A stretch of 64,000 nucleotides of DNA from an uncultured Collinsella sp. (GTDB taxonomy: Bacteria; Actinomycetota; Coriobacteriia; Coriobacteriales; Coriobacteriaceae), in NCBI GenBank assembly GCA_902493855.1, contig CABUQV010000002.1, forward strand, positions 62,001 through 126,000, given 5' to 3'. Shown in pieces: positions 1-8,467 of the stretch. Numbering within the stretch: position 1 is the first letter of the stretch; each line of letters begins with the position of its first letter. A program made the translations under genes and the position numbers. The notes below the pieces were generated by a model. That model was not told the origin of the DNA and ran no database searches. It saw only the letters and a list, made by a program, of their open reading frames with translations.

Positions 1-217
1 GAAGCTGCGGGGCGGTCTTGAGGTTCTTCTTGGCCGCGGCATCGCGCAGGTCATCGGAGACCTTGATAGCGACCTCGGCGCCCATGTCACCCATGACGAG
101 GGTGTCCTCCAGGTCCTCCCAAAAATCCTCGTCGACCTCGCCGCCAAAGTAAAAGACCTCGTTGAGGGCCTCGCGGCTGCGCTCAAGTCCGCGCGAGAGA
201 GCATCGAAGAATCCCAT
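1..217 (-). CDS. ftsY: FtsY, signal recognition particle receptor (N-terminal part, truncated by the window edge)
   Basis: The visible 72 codons begin MGFFDALSRGLERSREALNE and continue with FWEDLEDTLVMGDMGAEVA, the helical N domain of the SRP-type GTPase FtsY. The GTPase (G) domain would lie beyond the left edge. FtsY docks SRP-ribosome complexes at the membrane for co-translational insertion. The start ATG overlaps the smc stop by one base (TAATG), so the two are translationally coupled; smc-ftsY adjacency is common in bacteria. There is no long acidic A domain before the N domain, as in many Gram-positive FtsY proteins. Confidence 0.9.
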   Translation of the reverse strand, partial: MGFFDALSRGLERSREALNEVFYFGGEVDEDFWEDLEDTLVMGDMGAEVAIKVSDDLRDAAAKKNLKTAPQL

Positions 218-3200
218 TATGCATTCACGACCTTTCCGGTATCGCGATCGAGTTTTTGCGAGACGACGCGACTGACGCCGTCGGCTTGCATCGAGACGCC
301 ATAGAGAACGTCAGCGTCCTCCATAGTACGGCGCTGATGCGAGATAACCAAGAGCTGCGTATCGGAACGCAACACATCGAGCGCGCCGATGAGCTTGGAC
401 AGGTTGGCGTCATCGAGCGCCGCCTCGACCTCGTCCAGCACATAGAACGGCACCGTGCGCGTGCGATACACGGCAAAGAGCAGGGCGAGCGCCGTCAGAC
501 TCTTCTCGCCGCCCGACATGAGCATCATCTTGGTGATGCGCTTGCCGCGCGGCTGCGCCACGACCTCGATACCCGTCTCGGCAGGATGCTCGGGATCGGT
601 CATCTCCAGATGAGCCTGACCGCCCGGGAAGAGCATAGCGAAGATCTCGCGGAAGTTCGCATCGACCTTCTCGAAGGTCACCAGGAACGCCTTGCGCATC
701 TTGCGATCAATAGCCACGGTAATCTTGGTGAGCGCCTTGCGCGCGCTCTCCAGATCGGCCAGCTGCTCTTCGATGTAGTCGGCGCGGCGCTTGAGCTGCT
801 CATACTCCTCCATGGCAACTTGGTTAACGGGACCAAGGTTGTTGATCTGGCGCACGAGCTGGTTGAGCTCGCGCTCGGCGGCATCGCGGTCCGTGGGCGC
901 CGGAAGCATGAGCGCTTCCTCGAGTACCGTGGTGCCATCAGCGGTAATGGCCTTGATGGCAGCCTCGACCTGCACCTCGAGCTTGCCACGCGCGACCTTG
1001 AACTCGTTTTGCGTGGCGGAGGCGGTATCGACTCGCTCCTTAGCGCGGGCAACCTCTGCCTTGGCATCCTCGATGGTCTTCTTGAGCGAAGCGGAGTCCG
1101 CCTCCTCCAGAGAGGCCTGGTCACGCAGGCGCGCTGCCCAATCCGACGCGCGTTCCAACAGGGCAGAATAGCGTTCGTGCATAGGGTCGACGCGCAGGCG
1201 CAGCAGCTCGAGCGAGCGCGAAGCCTGGCGTGTTCCGCGGATACGACGGTCGATGCCCTCAAGACGATGCTCCAGGTCGGGCACGCGGCCCTTCAGCGAA
1301 CGCAGGCGTTCACTCGTCTGGGCTAGGCGAACCTTGGCGTCGGCGAGCTTGCCGGCAGCCTCGGAATCGTCACGGCGAACGCGGTCGAGTTCGTCGTTGG
1401 CCTCGGCAATCTGCAAGCCCAGATCGCTTGCCTGCGCGCGGGCCTCGTCACGCGAACGGGTGAGCTCATCAACCCGCGGGCGCGCAGCGCGAACGGCTTC
1501 GGAGGCCTGCTCGCGGCGCTTGGAGATGCGCACGCGCTCGACCTCGGCATTGTTGGCGCTTTGCTCCAGACGGCCGATCTCGGAAAGCAGCGAGCGGCGC
1601 TCGCCCTCAAGACGGGCGATCTCGCCGGCGGCATCGCCCTCAGCGGCACGCGCTTCCTCAACGGCCGCATTGGCCTCAACGACCTGGCCTGACACATGCT
1701 CAAACACAGCGGCCAAATCGGGCTCAAGCCCCTCCAGCTCGCGGATACGGCGCTTGCGCTCCAAGGCACCCGACGCCTCGCCGGCATCGAGGCCCACGCG
1801 CACCAGGCCGCCGCAGGCGACGCGGGCGCCATCGGGGGTCACGTAAGTCACGCCGTCAACGACCGGCGCCGACAGCGCGGCAGCAAGATCGTCCACTACA
1901 TAATATCCGCCGAGCAACGCCTCGACGACGGGACCGTAGCCTGCGCGCACGGACAGACGATCAACCAGACGGGTACCGGCAGCGCCCTCAGCGGCGGTAA
2001 AGCCGCTCACGCCGCGCGCCACCAGCAGCGCCTCGCCCGAGGCCTTCTTCTGGTCCAGAGCGGCACGACCGGCACGCTCAAGCGCGGACGTATCGTCGAA
2101 CAGCAGGGCATCGATATCGCCGGCGAGCAATTGCTCAACCAGGCCCTCAAGCTCGCGCGGGGCCTCGAGCACGTCGCCCAGACGACCCGAGACATCGTCG
2201 CCCAGCGCACCCACCAGCCGGCTCACGAGCGGCGAGCTGTCGGCCATGCGGGCATCGAGTTTCTTATGACTGGCAAGCTCCGAGCGCACCTCGGATAACT
2301 TGTTGCGCGCCTCGCTCTCGCGGGCACGCAGGTCCTTCAGGGCCGCGCGTGCCGTCTCGGTGGCCTCACGCGCATCAACCTGAGCCTGGCGCGCTTCCTC
2401 AAGAGCGCCCTCAAGCTCCTCGGCGCGGTCGCGACGGCTCTCGAGCGAGGCCGTGACCTCCTCGAGCTGTTCATCGATCTGCTCCAGGCGCGAGGCATAC
2501 ATGTTGTCCTCGACCTCGGCATTGCTCAAGGAATCCTTCACCTTAGCGAGCTCGAGCGCGGCGTTATCGGCCACACGCTGCACATCGCGCTGCTCACGCG
2601 TGAGCTGCGAAATCTGATTGTCGAGCGCAACGCGACGCTCGTGGAGCTCAGCGGCGGCAGGACCAGCGGCGTCAACGTCCTCCTGAGCCTGCATGTGCGC
2701 ACCGGTCACTTCCTCAAGCTGCGCACGCGCGTCCTCGAGCTCCTCGACCACGCGACGTCGCTGATGCTCGGAGCTCGAAATCTGCCCGCGCATGTCAGAC
2801 AGGCGCGACACCATGTTGTGGCCCTTTTCCTCGAGCAGGCGCATGTCGGAGTTAATGCGGCCGACCACATCTTGCATATGACGGCGCTGCTCGCCCAGGT
2901 CGCCCACAAACAGGCCCTTTTCCTCGAGCATAACCTGAAGCTTCTCGAGCTCGCGCTCCTTTTCGCCCAAGCGGTACTGCGCAAGCTCCAGCTCGGCGGC
3001 ACCTTCCTTGGAACGGCTCTCCAAGTCATTCCACTGCGACTGCAGCGAACGCAGCTCGTCGACGGCTAGCATCTGCGTAAGCTCGTTCGCGCGCGAGGAC
3101 AGCTCTTTGTACTTGCGCGCGCGATCGACCTGACGCTCCAACGGTCGCAGCTGACGGGCGATTTCCTTATTGATGTCGCGGGCACGCGTCAGGTGCTCGT

Positions 3201-3753
3201 CCATCGACTTAATCTTTTTGAGCGCACGCTCCTTGCGTCGCTTGTGCTTGGAGATGCCGGCGGCCTCCTCGATGAGGGCACGGCGTTCCTCGGGGCGGCT
3301 CTGCAAAATGGCGTCGAGCTTGCCCTGGCTGATGATGGAATGCGTATCCTTGCCCAGGCCCGAATCGTGCAGGATGTCCTGAATGTCCATCAGGCGGCAC
3401 GGACTCGAGTTGATGAGGTACTCGCTTTCGCCCGAGCGATACATGCGACGGGTGATGGCGACCTCGTCAAAATCGACGGGCAGCATATGGTCCGAGTTAT
3501 CGAGCACCAGCGTGACCTCGGCAACACCCACCGGCTTGCGCGCCGACGAGCCCGAGAAGATGACATCCTCCATGGCCTGGCCGCGCAGCTGCTTGGCGCT
3601 CTGCTCGCCCAGGACCCACAGAATCGAGTCGGAGATGTTCGATTTTCCCGAGCCGTTGGGACCGACGATGACGGTCAGGCCCGGCTCAAACGTCATATGG
3701 GCGCGGTCGGCAAACGACTTGAACCCTTTGAGCGTGAGGGACTTGAGATACAC
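217..3753 (-). CDS. smc: SMC, chromosome partition ATPase
   Basis: A full-length protein of 1178 residues with the complete SMC layout. The Walker A GPNGSGKS is at residues 31-38. A long coiled coil rich in Glu, Arg and Ala follows, then a globular hinge around residues 510-650 and a second coiled coil. The C-terminal head has the signature LMSGGEKSLTALALLFA and the Walker B FYVLDEVEAALDD. SMC dimers with ScpAB condense and separate daughter chromosomes. It sits between rnc (10 bp upstream) and ftsY (1-bp overlap), so it is part of the rnc-smc-ftsY run seen in many Gram-positive bacteria. Confidence 0.97.
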   Translation of the reverse strand: MYLKSLTLKGFKSFADRAHMTFEPGLTVIVGPNGSGKSNISDSILWVLGEQSAKQLRGQAMEDVIFSGSSARKPVGVAEVTLVLDNSDHMLPVDFDEVAITRRMYRSGESEYLINSSPCRLMDIQDILHDSGLGKDTHSIISQGKLDAILQSRPEERRALIEEAAGISKHKRRKERALKKIKSMDEHLTRARDINKEIARQLRPLERQVDRARKYKELSSRANELTQMLAVDELRSLQSQWNDLESRSKEGAAELELAQYRLGEKERELEKLQVMLEEKGLFVGDLGEQRRHMQDVVGRINSDMRLLEEKGHNMVSRLSDMRGQISSSEHQRRRVVEELEDARAQLEEVTGAHMQAQEDVDAAGPAAAELHERRVALDNQISQLTREQRDVQRVADNAALELAKVKDSLSNAEVEDNMYASRLEQIDEQLEEVTASLESRRDRAEELEGALEEARQAQVDAREATETARAALKDLRARESEARNKLSEVRSELASHKKLDARMADSSPLVSRLVGALGDDVSGRLGDVLEAPRELEGLVEQLLAGDIDALLFDDTSALERAGRAALDQKKASGEALLVARGVSGFTAAEGAAGTRLVDRLSVRAGYGPVVEALLGGYYVVDDLAAALSAPVVDGVTYVTPDGARVACGGLVRVGLDAGEASGALERKRRIRELEGLEPDLAAVFEHVSGQVVEANAAVEEARAAEGDAAGEIARLEGERRSLLSEIGRLEQSANNAEVERVRISKRREQASEAVRAARPRVDELTRSRDEARAQASDLGLQIAEANDELDRVRRDDSEAAGKLADAKVRLAQTSERLRSLKGRVPDLEHRLEGIDRRIRGTRQASRSLELLRLRVDPMHERYSALLERASDWAARLRDQASLEEADSASLKKTIEDAKAEVARAKERVDTASATQNEFKVARGKLEVQVEAAIKAITADGTTVLEEALMLPAPTDRDAAERELNQLVRQINNLGPVNQVAMEEYEQLKRRADYIEEQLADLESARKALTKITVAIDRKMRKAFLVTFEKVDANFREIFAMLFPGGQAHLEMTDPEHPAETGIEVVAQPRGKRITKMMLMSGGEKSLTALALLFAVYRTRTVPFYVLDEVEAALDDANLSKLIGALDVLRSDTQLLVISHQRRTMEDADVLYGVSMQADGVSRVVSQKLDRDTGKVVNA

Positions 3754-3763
3754 GGTTCCTCGC

Positions 3764-4489
3764 TTACACGTGCTTCTTGTTCAGAATCACGCCGTTGGTG
3801 GTGTAACCCATGCGGTCGAGCGCTTCGAGCGCGGCGGCTCCCTCGGCTTCTTTCTTTGAGGAGCCGGAACCGCGACCCTGGCGAATACCATCGATCAAAA
3901 CCACGGCGGTAAAGGTGGGCGCATGCGCTGGGCCCTCGGAGCCGACCAGCTTATACGCGGGAGGCTCGTGGCCGTCTGCCTGCACGCACTCCTGCAAAAA
4001 CGACTTGGGGTTCGCAGGATGCTCGGCACGCTCGGAAGCCAAATGCGGCTTAAGCGTACGGTGAATGAACTCTGCCGCGGCATCCCAGCCGGCATCCAGG
4101 TACAGCGCGCCCACGAGCGACTCATAGACGTTCTCGAGGGCCGAATGCAGGCCGCGCGCACCGGTACCGGTCTCGGAGGCACCAAAGATGATGATGTCGT
4201 CGATGCCCAGCTCGTGAGAAACCTCGGACAGCGTAGCGCCCGAGACAAGCGACACCTTCAGGCGCGTGAGCTTGCCCTCGTCAAACTCCGGATAGGACTC
4301 AAACAGGGAGCGTGCGACCACAGCGCCCAAAATGGAATCGCCCAAGAACTCAAGGCGCTCATAGCTGGCAGAAACCGGCTGGCCCTCGACTGCCGAGGGA
4401 TGCGTAAGGGCCGCGCGCAGCAGCACCTTATTATTGAACTCGTGGCCCAGAATTTCCTGGGCGCGCGTAAGTCGTTCAGACAAAGCCAA
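3764..4489 (-). CDS. rnc: Ribonuclease III
   Basis: 241 residues, the usual family length. The family signature ERLEFLGDSI is at residues 44-53, and the second catalytic acidic cluster appears in NVYESLVGALYLDAG. A double-stranded RNA-binding domain follows at the C terminus, from NPKSFLQECVQ to SSKKEAEGAAALEAL. The enzyme cuts double-stranded RNA in rRNA precursors and structured mRNAs. It starts 3 bp after the acpP stop and ends 10 bp before smc, which supports co-transcription acpP-rnc-smc. Confidence 0.96.
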   Translation of the reverse strand: MALSERLTRAQEILGHEFNNKVLLRAALTHPSAVEGQPVSASYERLEFLGDSILGAVVARSLFESYPEFDEGKLTRLKVSLVSGATLSEVSHELGIDDIIIFGASETGTGARGLHSALENVYESLVGALYLDAGWDAAAEFIHRTLKPHLASERAEHPANPKSFLQECVQADGHEPPAYKLVGSEGPAHAPTFTAVVLIDGIRQGRGSGSSKKEAEGAAALEALDRMGYTTNGVILNKKHV

Positions 4490-4492
4490 GAC

Positions 4493-4735
4493 CTAGGCCT
4501 CCCTGGCGTTATCGATAGCGTCGACGGCGTCGGCGACAGAGTTGAGCGAGAGCAGGGTCTCGTCATCGATCTCGAGGTTGAACTCGTCCTCGATAGCCGT
4601 AACCAGCTGCAGGCGCTCGAGCGAGTTGGCATCGAGGTCGTCAAAGGTGGTCTCATCGCTAATTTCGGCAACATCGACGCCCAGAACGTCAGCAGCGACC
4701 TCGGCGATCTTGTCGAAGATTTCGGAGCGGTCCAT
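4493..4735 (-). CDS. acpP: Acyl carrier protein
   Basis: A small acidic four-helix carrier protein of 80 residues. The phosphopantetheine attachment serine lies in DLDANSLERLQL (usual motif DSLD/E; here ANSLE). It carries growing acyl chains in type II fatty acid synthesis. I chose the ATG at 4735 because AGAGGAAG sits just upstream at good spacing; an upstream in-frame ATG at 4750 has no such site. It lies downstream of plsX, which takes acyl groups from acyl-ACP, and upstream of rnc. Confidence 0.93.
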   Translation of the reverse strand: MDRSEIFDKIAEVAADVLGVDVAEISDETTFDDLDANSLERLQLVTAIEDEFNLEIDDETLLSLNSVADAVDAIDNAREA

Positions 4736-4772
4736 AGCGCTTCCTCTCATAGTGCATGAATACCAAAAGAAT

Positions 4773-4792
4773 GGTACCGCCCGGGCGGTACC
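4773..4792. promoter_or_regulatory. Perfect 20-bp palindrome upstream of acpP (operator candidate)
   Basis: GGTACCGCCCGGGCGGTACC reads identically on both strands, without a spacer, 38 bp before the acpP start. A possible minus-strand -10 box TAGAAT lies at 4807-4812, which would place the palindrome just after the transcription start, a usual repressor position. The absence of a loop argues against a terminator. Which protein would bind is unknown; a lipid-responsive repressor is only an inference from the flanking plsX and acpP. Confidence 0.4.
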
Positions 4793-4849
4793 AAGACACG
4801 GTTCTGATTCTACCCCACGACGTGCGCCCCAAGACGCATAACGCCGCTG

Positions 4850-5869
4850 TTATAAAACGATACCGTCCATAGAGTTGGCGACATTCTCGACCAGCCCGGC
4901 GCGCACGGCTTCGGCCGCCGCGAGCGTACCGTTTTTAACAGCCTCGACCGAGGTGGCGCCATGGCCGATCAGGACCACGCCGCGCAGGCCCAGAAGAATC
5001 GCGCCGCCCTTGGCGTCGCCAGAGAGCTTGGCCTTAATCTCGCGCATTTGCTTTTTGATGAGCAGCGCGGCAATCTTGGTGCCGAGCGAAGACATAAAGA
5101 CACCCTTGAGCTCCTGCAGCAAAAACTTGGCAGCGCCCTCGGTGGCCTTGAGCGCAATATTGCCCGACATGCCATCGGCAACGACGACATCGAAGTTACC
5201 TGAGGTGATGTCCGTTCCCTCGCAGTTACCAACAAAGCCGGGAACGGCGGCTTTCATGGCCGGGAAGCAGGCCTTGGTAAAGTTGGAGCCCTTCTCATCC
5301 TCGGTGCCGTTGGCAAGCAGGCCCACGCGGGGATGCTCGATGCCCAGGACGACGCGCGCATAGGCACAACCCATCTGGGCAAAACGAACCATATCGTCGA
5401 CCTCGACATCGGGGTTGGCGCCCATGTCGCACAGGACCGTCAGGCCGCCGGCACGATTGGGCAGCGCATTGGTAAGGCACGGACGCACCGGCTGCTTCTT
5501 GCCCTCGGCCTGATACCTAAATGGCGTCACGTAAGCGGTAGCCGCGGCGGTCATAGCACCAGTAGAACCAGCAGAGAAGAACGCGTCCGCGTTGCCCTTC
5601 TTAATGGCACGGCAGGAAAGCACAATCGAAGACTTGCGCTTGGTCATCACGGCGCGAATGGGATCGTCATCCATGGCGATAACGTCGGGTGCCTCCAGGG
5701 CCTCGACGCGCGCATGGGAGGCGGCAAAGGGATTGACGATTTCGGCGGGGCCAGCTGCCAAGACCTCGATATCGGGATCGGCGGCAAGCGCAGCCTCGAT
5801 ACCATCGAGAACAACCTGAGGTTTCTCGTCTCCGCCCACAACGTCTACACAAACGCGAACGTTACTCAT
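4850..5869 (-). CDS. plsX: PlsX, acyl-ACP:phosphate acyltransferase
   Basis: 339 residues beginning MSNVRVCVDVVGGDEKPQ, the PlsX N-terminal motif (usually DVMGGD). Conserved segments such as SAGSTGAMTAAATAYV and CDMGANPDVEVDDMVRFAQM follow. PlsX makes acyl-phosphate from acyl-ACP for phosphatidic acid synthesis via PlsY/PlsC. AAGGAG lies seven bases before the ATG at 5869; the in-frame ATG at 5875 is too close to it to be used. The gene follows rpmF after an apparent terminator and precedes acpP. Confidence 0.95.
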   Translation of the reverse strand: MSNVRVCVDVVGGDEKPQVVLDGIEAALAADPDIEVLAAGPAEIVNPFAASHARVEALEAPDVIAMDDDPIRAVMTKRKSSIVLSCRAIKKGNADAFFSAGSTGAMTAAATAYVTPFRYQAEGKKQPVRPCLTNALPNRAGGLTVLCDMGANPDVEVDDMVRFAQMGCAYARVVLGIEHPRVGLLANGTEDEKGSNFTKACFPAMKAAVPGFVGNCEGTDITSGNFDVVVADGMSGNIALKATEGAAKFLLQELKGVFMSSLGTKIAALLIKKQMREIKAKLSGDAKGGAILLGLRGVVLIGHGATSVEAVKNGTLAAAEAVRAGLVENVANSMDGIVL

Positions 5870-5885
5870 ATACATGCTCCTTATA

Positions 5886-5916
5886 CAAAAATGGCCGACT
5901 CATTGAGCCGGCCATT
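5886..5916 (-). terminator. Rho-independent terminator between rpmF and plsX
   Basis: On the minus strand an 11-bp stem (arms 5906-5916 and 5890-5900, one G-U pair) with a 5-nt loop is followed by TTTTTG. It lies after the rpmF stop and only 17 bp before the plsX start. It would therefore end most rpmF transcripts and let a fraction read into plsX. Confidence 0.75.
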
Positions 5917-5956
5917 GTGGTTCCATTTGGAACGGCATCGCATCCAGAGTATACCG

Positions 5957-6136
5957 TTACTCGGTAACGATAACCTCGCGGTCCTTGTAGAAACCGCAGC
6001 TGGGGCACACGTGGTGCGGAAGCTTGACAGCGCCGCAACGGGGGCACGTGGACTGAGCCGCAGCCGAGATCTTCATGTTGGCAGAACGACGGGTGTGAGT
6101 GCGGATACGACCCTGCTTTTGTTTAGGTACGGGCAT
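5957..6136 (-). CDS. rpmF: 50S ribosomal protein L32
   Basis: 59 residues starting MPVPKQKQGRIRTHTRRS, the typical L32 N terminus. A zinc ribbon is made of CPRC at 31-34 and CPSC at 44-47, so this is the zinc-binding (C+) form. It is a structural protein of the large ribosomal subunit. It lies between the DUF177 gene and plsX, the conserved bacterial order DUF177-rpmF-plsX. Confidence 0.97.
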   Translation of the reverse strand: MPVPKQKQGRIRTHTRRSANMKISAAAQSTCPRCGAVKLPHHVCPSCGFYKDREVIVTE

Positions 6137-6200
6137 AGTGACCTTCCTTATGAACTATCCAGTGTGGCGATTACGCGCAAGTAGCGATACTACCACAGTT

Positions 6201-6755
6201 TTACTCATCAAGCTTGAGATTCTTCAATGCTGCAAATGGATTTTCCGTGGCAGCGGCCCATTCTGCCTCTGCTTGAGCGACGCAATCGCATTGCTCGACG
6301 TTGAGATTGATGCCGCAAGTGGGGCATAGGCCGCGGCAATCGGGCTTGCACAGGACAACGAACGGCGTGTCCATGACGACCGCGTCGTTGATGGGCTCAC
6401 CCAGATCGACGATGCGGTCCTCACCCAGAAGCTCGTAGCCGTCTTCGTAGGCCTCGGGGTCCTCGGGCTCGTTAAAGAGATAGAATTCCTCAATCTCACC
6501 AGCGATATCAAACGAAGCGGGCTCCAGGCAGCGGTCGCACTCACCGGTTGCGTGCGCGCGGACCATGCCCGTAAGCAGAACACCGGTGCCGGCATTGGTA
6601 AAGACCACGTCGTAGTCAATGCCGTCCTGCAGCTGGTACTCCTTCTCGCCCACCGTATAGGCGGCGACATCGACCTTGCCGGTCAGCGGATACGAGTCTC
6701 CGGGAAACTCGAGTTGCTCGGAAAGATCGACGGTAACGTTCGGGAACTCAGCCAT
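6201..6755 (-). CDS. DUF177 (YceD) family protein
   Basis: 184 residues with the DUF177 core (GMVRAHATGECDRCLEPAS) and a second Cys group near the C terminus (VLCKPDCRGLC, PTCG), probably binding zinc. YceD proteins nearly always sit before rpmF; in E. coli and plants the family has been linked to 23S rRNA processing. The start at 6755 is set by a TAATG overlap with the upstream coiled-coil gene; an in-frame ATG at 6761 is less likely. The exact role here is inferred from the family. Confidence 0.85.
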   Translation of the reverse strand: MAEFPNVTVDLSEQLEFPGDSYPLTGKVDVAAYTVGEKEYQLQDGIDYDVVFTNAGTGVLLTGMVRAHATGECDRCLEPASFDIAGEIEEFYLFNEPEDPEAYEDGYELLGEDRIVDLGEPINDAVVMDTPFVVLCKPDCRGLCPTCGINLNVEQCDCVAQAEAEWAAATENPFAALKNLKLDE

Positions 6756-7252
6756 TACCACTGACCATTCTGCTGGGCGGCACCCTCGTTAAGCTGCTGG
6801 CGACAACGGGTGACGGTGCCGGTCAGGCTCTTGAGGTTCTCCTCGAGGTGCGTAAAGACCTGCTCGGCGTAATCCTCGGCGGCATAGCGAGTCTCGCGCT
6901 CATACTGCTGGGCACGATCGCGGATGTCGTCGGCCTGCTGCTGCGCTAAGCGGACGATCTCCTGCTCGCCGGCAATGGTGAGGGCCTGCTGTTGAGCATC
7001 GGCGATGATGGAATCGGCCTGAGCGGCGGCGGAAGCCATAAGCTCCTCGCGCTCCTTGAGGATACGGCGGGACTTCTGCCATTCCTCGGGATAGCTCATG
7101 CGGATCTCGTCGAGGATGTTGAAGAACACGTCGGCGTCGATGACCTTGAACTGAGCGTTCTTGCCGAAAGGCGGCTTGGCTTCCTCGATCAGCCCTTCGA
7201 GCTCATCGACCAAGCTGACGATCCTATCGCCAGGAAAATTCTCGCCCGGCAT
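6755..7252 (-). CDS. DivIVA-domain/SepIVA-like coiled-coil protein
   Basis: 165 residues from MPGENFPGDRIVSLVDELEG. The N terminus has hydrophobic residues followed by a long Gln/Ala/Glu-rich coiled coil (about residues 60-145, for example ADSIIADAQQQAL), as in DivIVA-related proteins. In mycobacteria the septal regulator SepIVA occupies the matching place next to DUF177 and rnc; this synteny is my main reason for the name. AAAGGAGA precedes the ATG at 7252, while in-frame upstream ATGs lack a site. The role in cell division or polar growth is inferred. Confidence 0.6.
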   Translation of the reverse strand: MPGENFPGDRIVSLVDELEGLIEEAKPPFGKNAQFKVIDADVFFNILDEIRMSYPEEWQKSRRILKEREELMASAAAQADSIIADAQQQALTIAGEQEIVRLAQQQADDIRDRAQQYERETRYAAEDYAEQVFTHLEENLKSLTGTVTRCRQQLNEGAAQQNGQW

Positions 7253-7320
7253 CCGGTCTCCTTTCATAGGTAACATATCATCGTGCTAGTTTACCACATG
7301 CCACCAGGCAATAAGAAACG

Positions 7321-7818
7321 TCACGAAAAGCGATGTTTGAGCGCTTCGACCACGTTGGGCGGGACAAACGTCGATACGTCACTACCGAGCGAGGCGATCT
7401 GGCGAACAACCGAGCTCGAGATATAGCCGTACTGCGGCGCGCTCATGACAAAGATGGACTCCAGCTCGTTATCCAAGCGATAGTTGAGGTCGGCCTGCTG
7501 CAGCTCGTACTCAAAGTCGGTCATAGCGCGCAGGCCCTTGACCACGGCCCCCGCCCCCTGCTCACGAGCGAAGTCGACCAAGAGGCCGGTAAAGGGCAGG
7601 ACCTCGACGCCGTCGATATCACCGAGCGCCTCGCGGGCCAGCGCCACGCGCTCATCGAGCGTAAACGTGGTGCCCACACCGTTTTTACTCTGCGACTCGG
7701 CAACAGCGACGATCACGCTGGGAAAGATGCGGCGGGCGCGGCGGATCACATCGATATGGCCAAACGTGATGGGATCGAAGGTGCCCGGGACGATCACGCG
7801 ATTGATGGTGTCACTCAT
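7321..7818 (-). CDS. coaD: Phosphopantetheine adenylyltransferase
   Basis: 165 residues, the standard CoaD length. The nucleotidyltransferase motif TFDPITFGH is at residues 13-21 and the ISSSVVRQ motif at 133-140. CoaD makes dephospho-CoA from 4'-phosphopantetheine and ATP. The ATG at 7818 overlaps the end of rsmD by 8 bp. The open frame continues upstream inside rsmD, but that part is out-of-frame rsmD coding sequence. The rsmD-coaD pair is a common bacterial order. Confidence 0.96.
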   Translation of the reverse strand: MSDTINRVIVPGTFDPITFGHIDVIRRARRIFPSVIVAVAESQSKNGVGTTFTLDERVALAREALGDIDGVEVLPFTGLLVDFAREQGAGAVVKGLRAMTDFEYELQQADLNYRLDNELESIFVMSAPQYGYISSSVVRQIASLGSDVSTFVPPNVVEALKHRFS

Positions 7819-8467
7819 GAGCATCCTCCTGAAACGTCGTGGCATCGTTGTTGTCAGCATCGGTGCCAGCGCTATCACCCTCACCATCGTCATCGCCGAC
7901 CCAACGAAGCAGGTCGACCGAGGTAATGCCGTAGCGCTTCTCACGTACAGTCTCAAAGTCTGCCGGATGCGCGCCCGCATCGGCGGCGGCATGCTCAAAC
8001 AGGGCATAAGCGCCAGGTGCAAGCAGACCCTGCTGAGCCAGGTTCTGCAGCAGTTCCTCGACCGGCTCGGCACCAAAAACATAGGGCGGGTCGAGCAGAA
8101 CCAGATCAAAGGGGCCGCCCGGCACGCGGCCGCGCGAGGCGCTCGCCAGCACGTCACCCGTCACCACACGCCAGCGCGCACGGTCACGGCAGAGCGACTC
8201 GATATTCTTGGTAATGAGCCGAGCGGCGTTGCGATCGATCTCAAAAGTCGTGAGCGAGCAGGTCCCACGAGAGAGCATCTCGATTCCCAGAGCGCCGGAG
8301 CCGCCAAAGGCGTCCAGCACACGAACCTCGTCCAAATCGAAATCGAATGCCGACATGACCATAGATGCGCACGCCTCGCGCACGCGATCAGTCGTGGGGC
8401 GGGTGACATCGCGACCACGAGGCTCCTCGATCTTACGACCGCGCCATTCGCCGCCGATGATTCTCAT
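7811..8467 (-). CDS. rsmD: 16S rRNA (guanine-966 N2)-methyltransferase
   Basis: 218 residues. N-terminal MRIIGGEWRGRKI, SAM-binding LDAFGGSGALGIE (51-63) and the N6/N2-methylase motif LLDPPYV (DPPY at 126-129) identify RsmD. It methylates G966 of 16S rRNA. A tail of about 28 residues rich in Asp and Gly after the catalytic domain is longer than in typical members and may be disordered. The start overlaps the recG stop by 4 bp (ATGA), so it is coupled to recG. Confidence 0.95.
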   Translation of the reverse strand: MRIIGGEWRGRKIEEPRGRDVTRPTTDRVREACASMVMSAFDFDLDEVRVLDAFGGSGALGIEMLSRGTCSLTTFEIDRNAARLITKNIESLCRDRARWRVVTGDVLASASRGRVPGGPFDLVLLDPPYVFGAEPVEELLQNLAQQGLLAPGAYALFEHAAADAGAHPADFETVREKRYGITSVDLLRWVGDDDGEGDSAGTDADNNDATTFQEDAHE

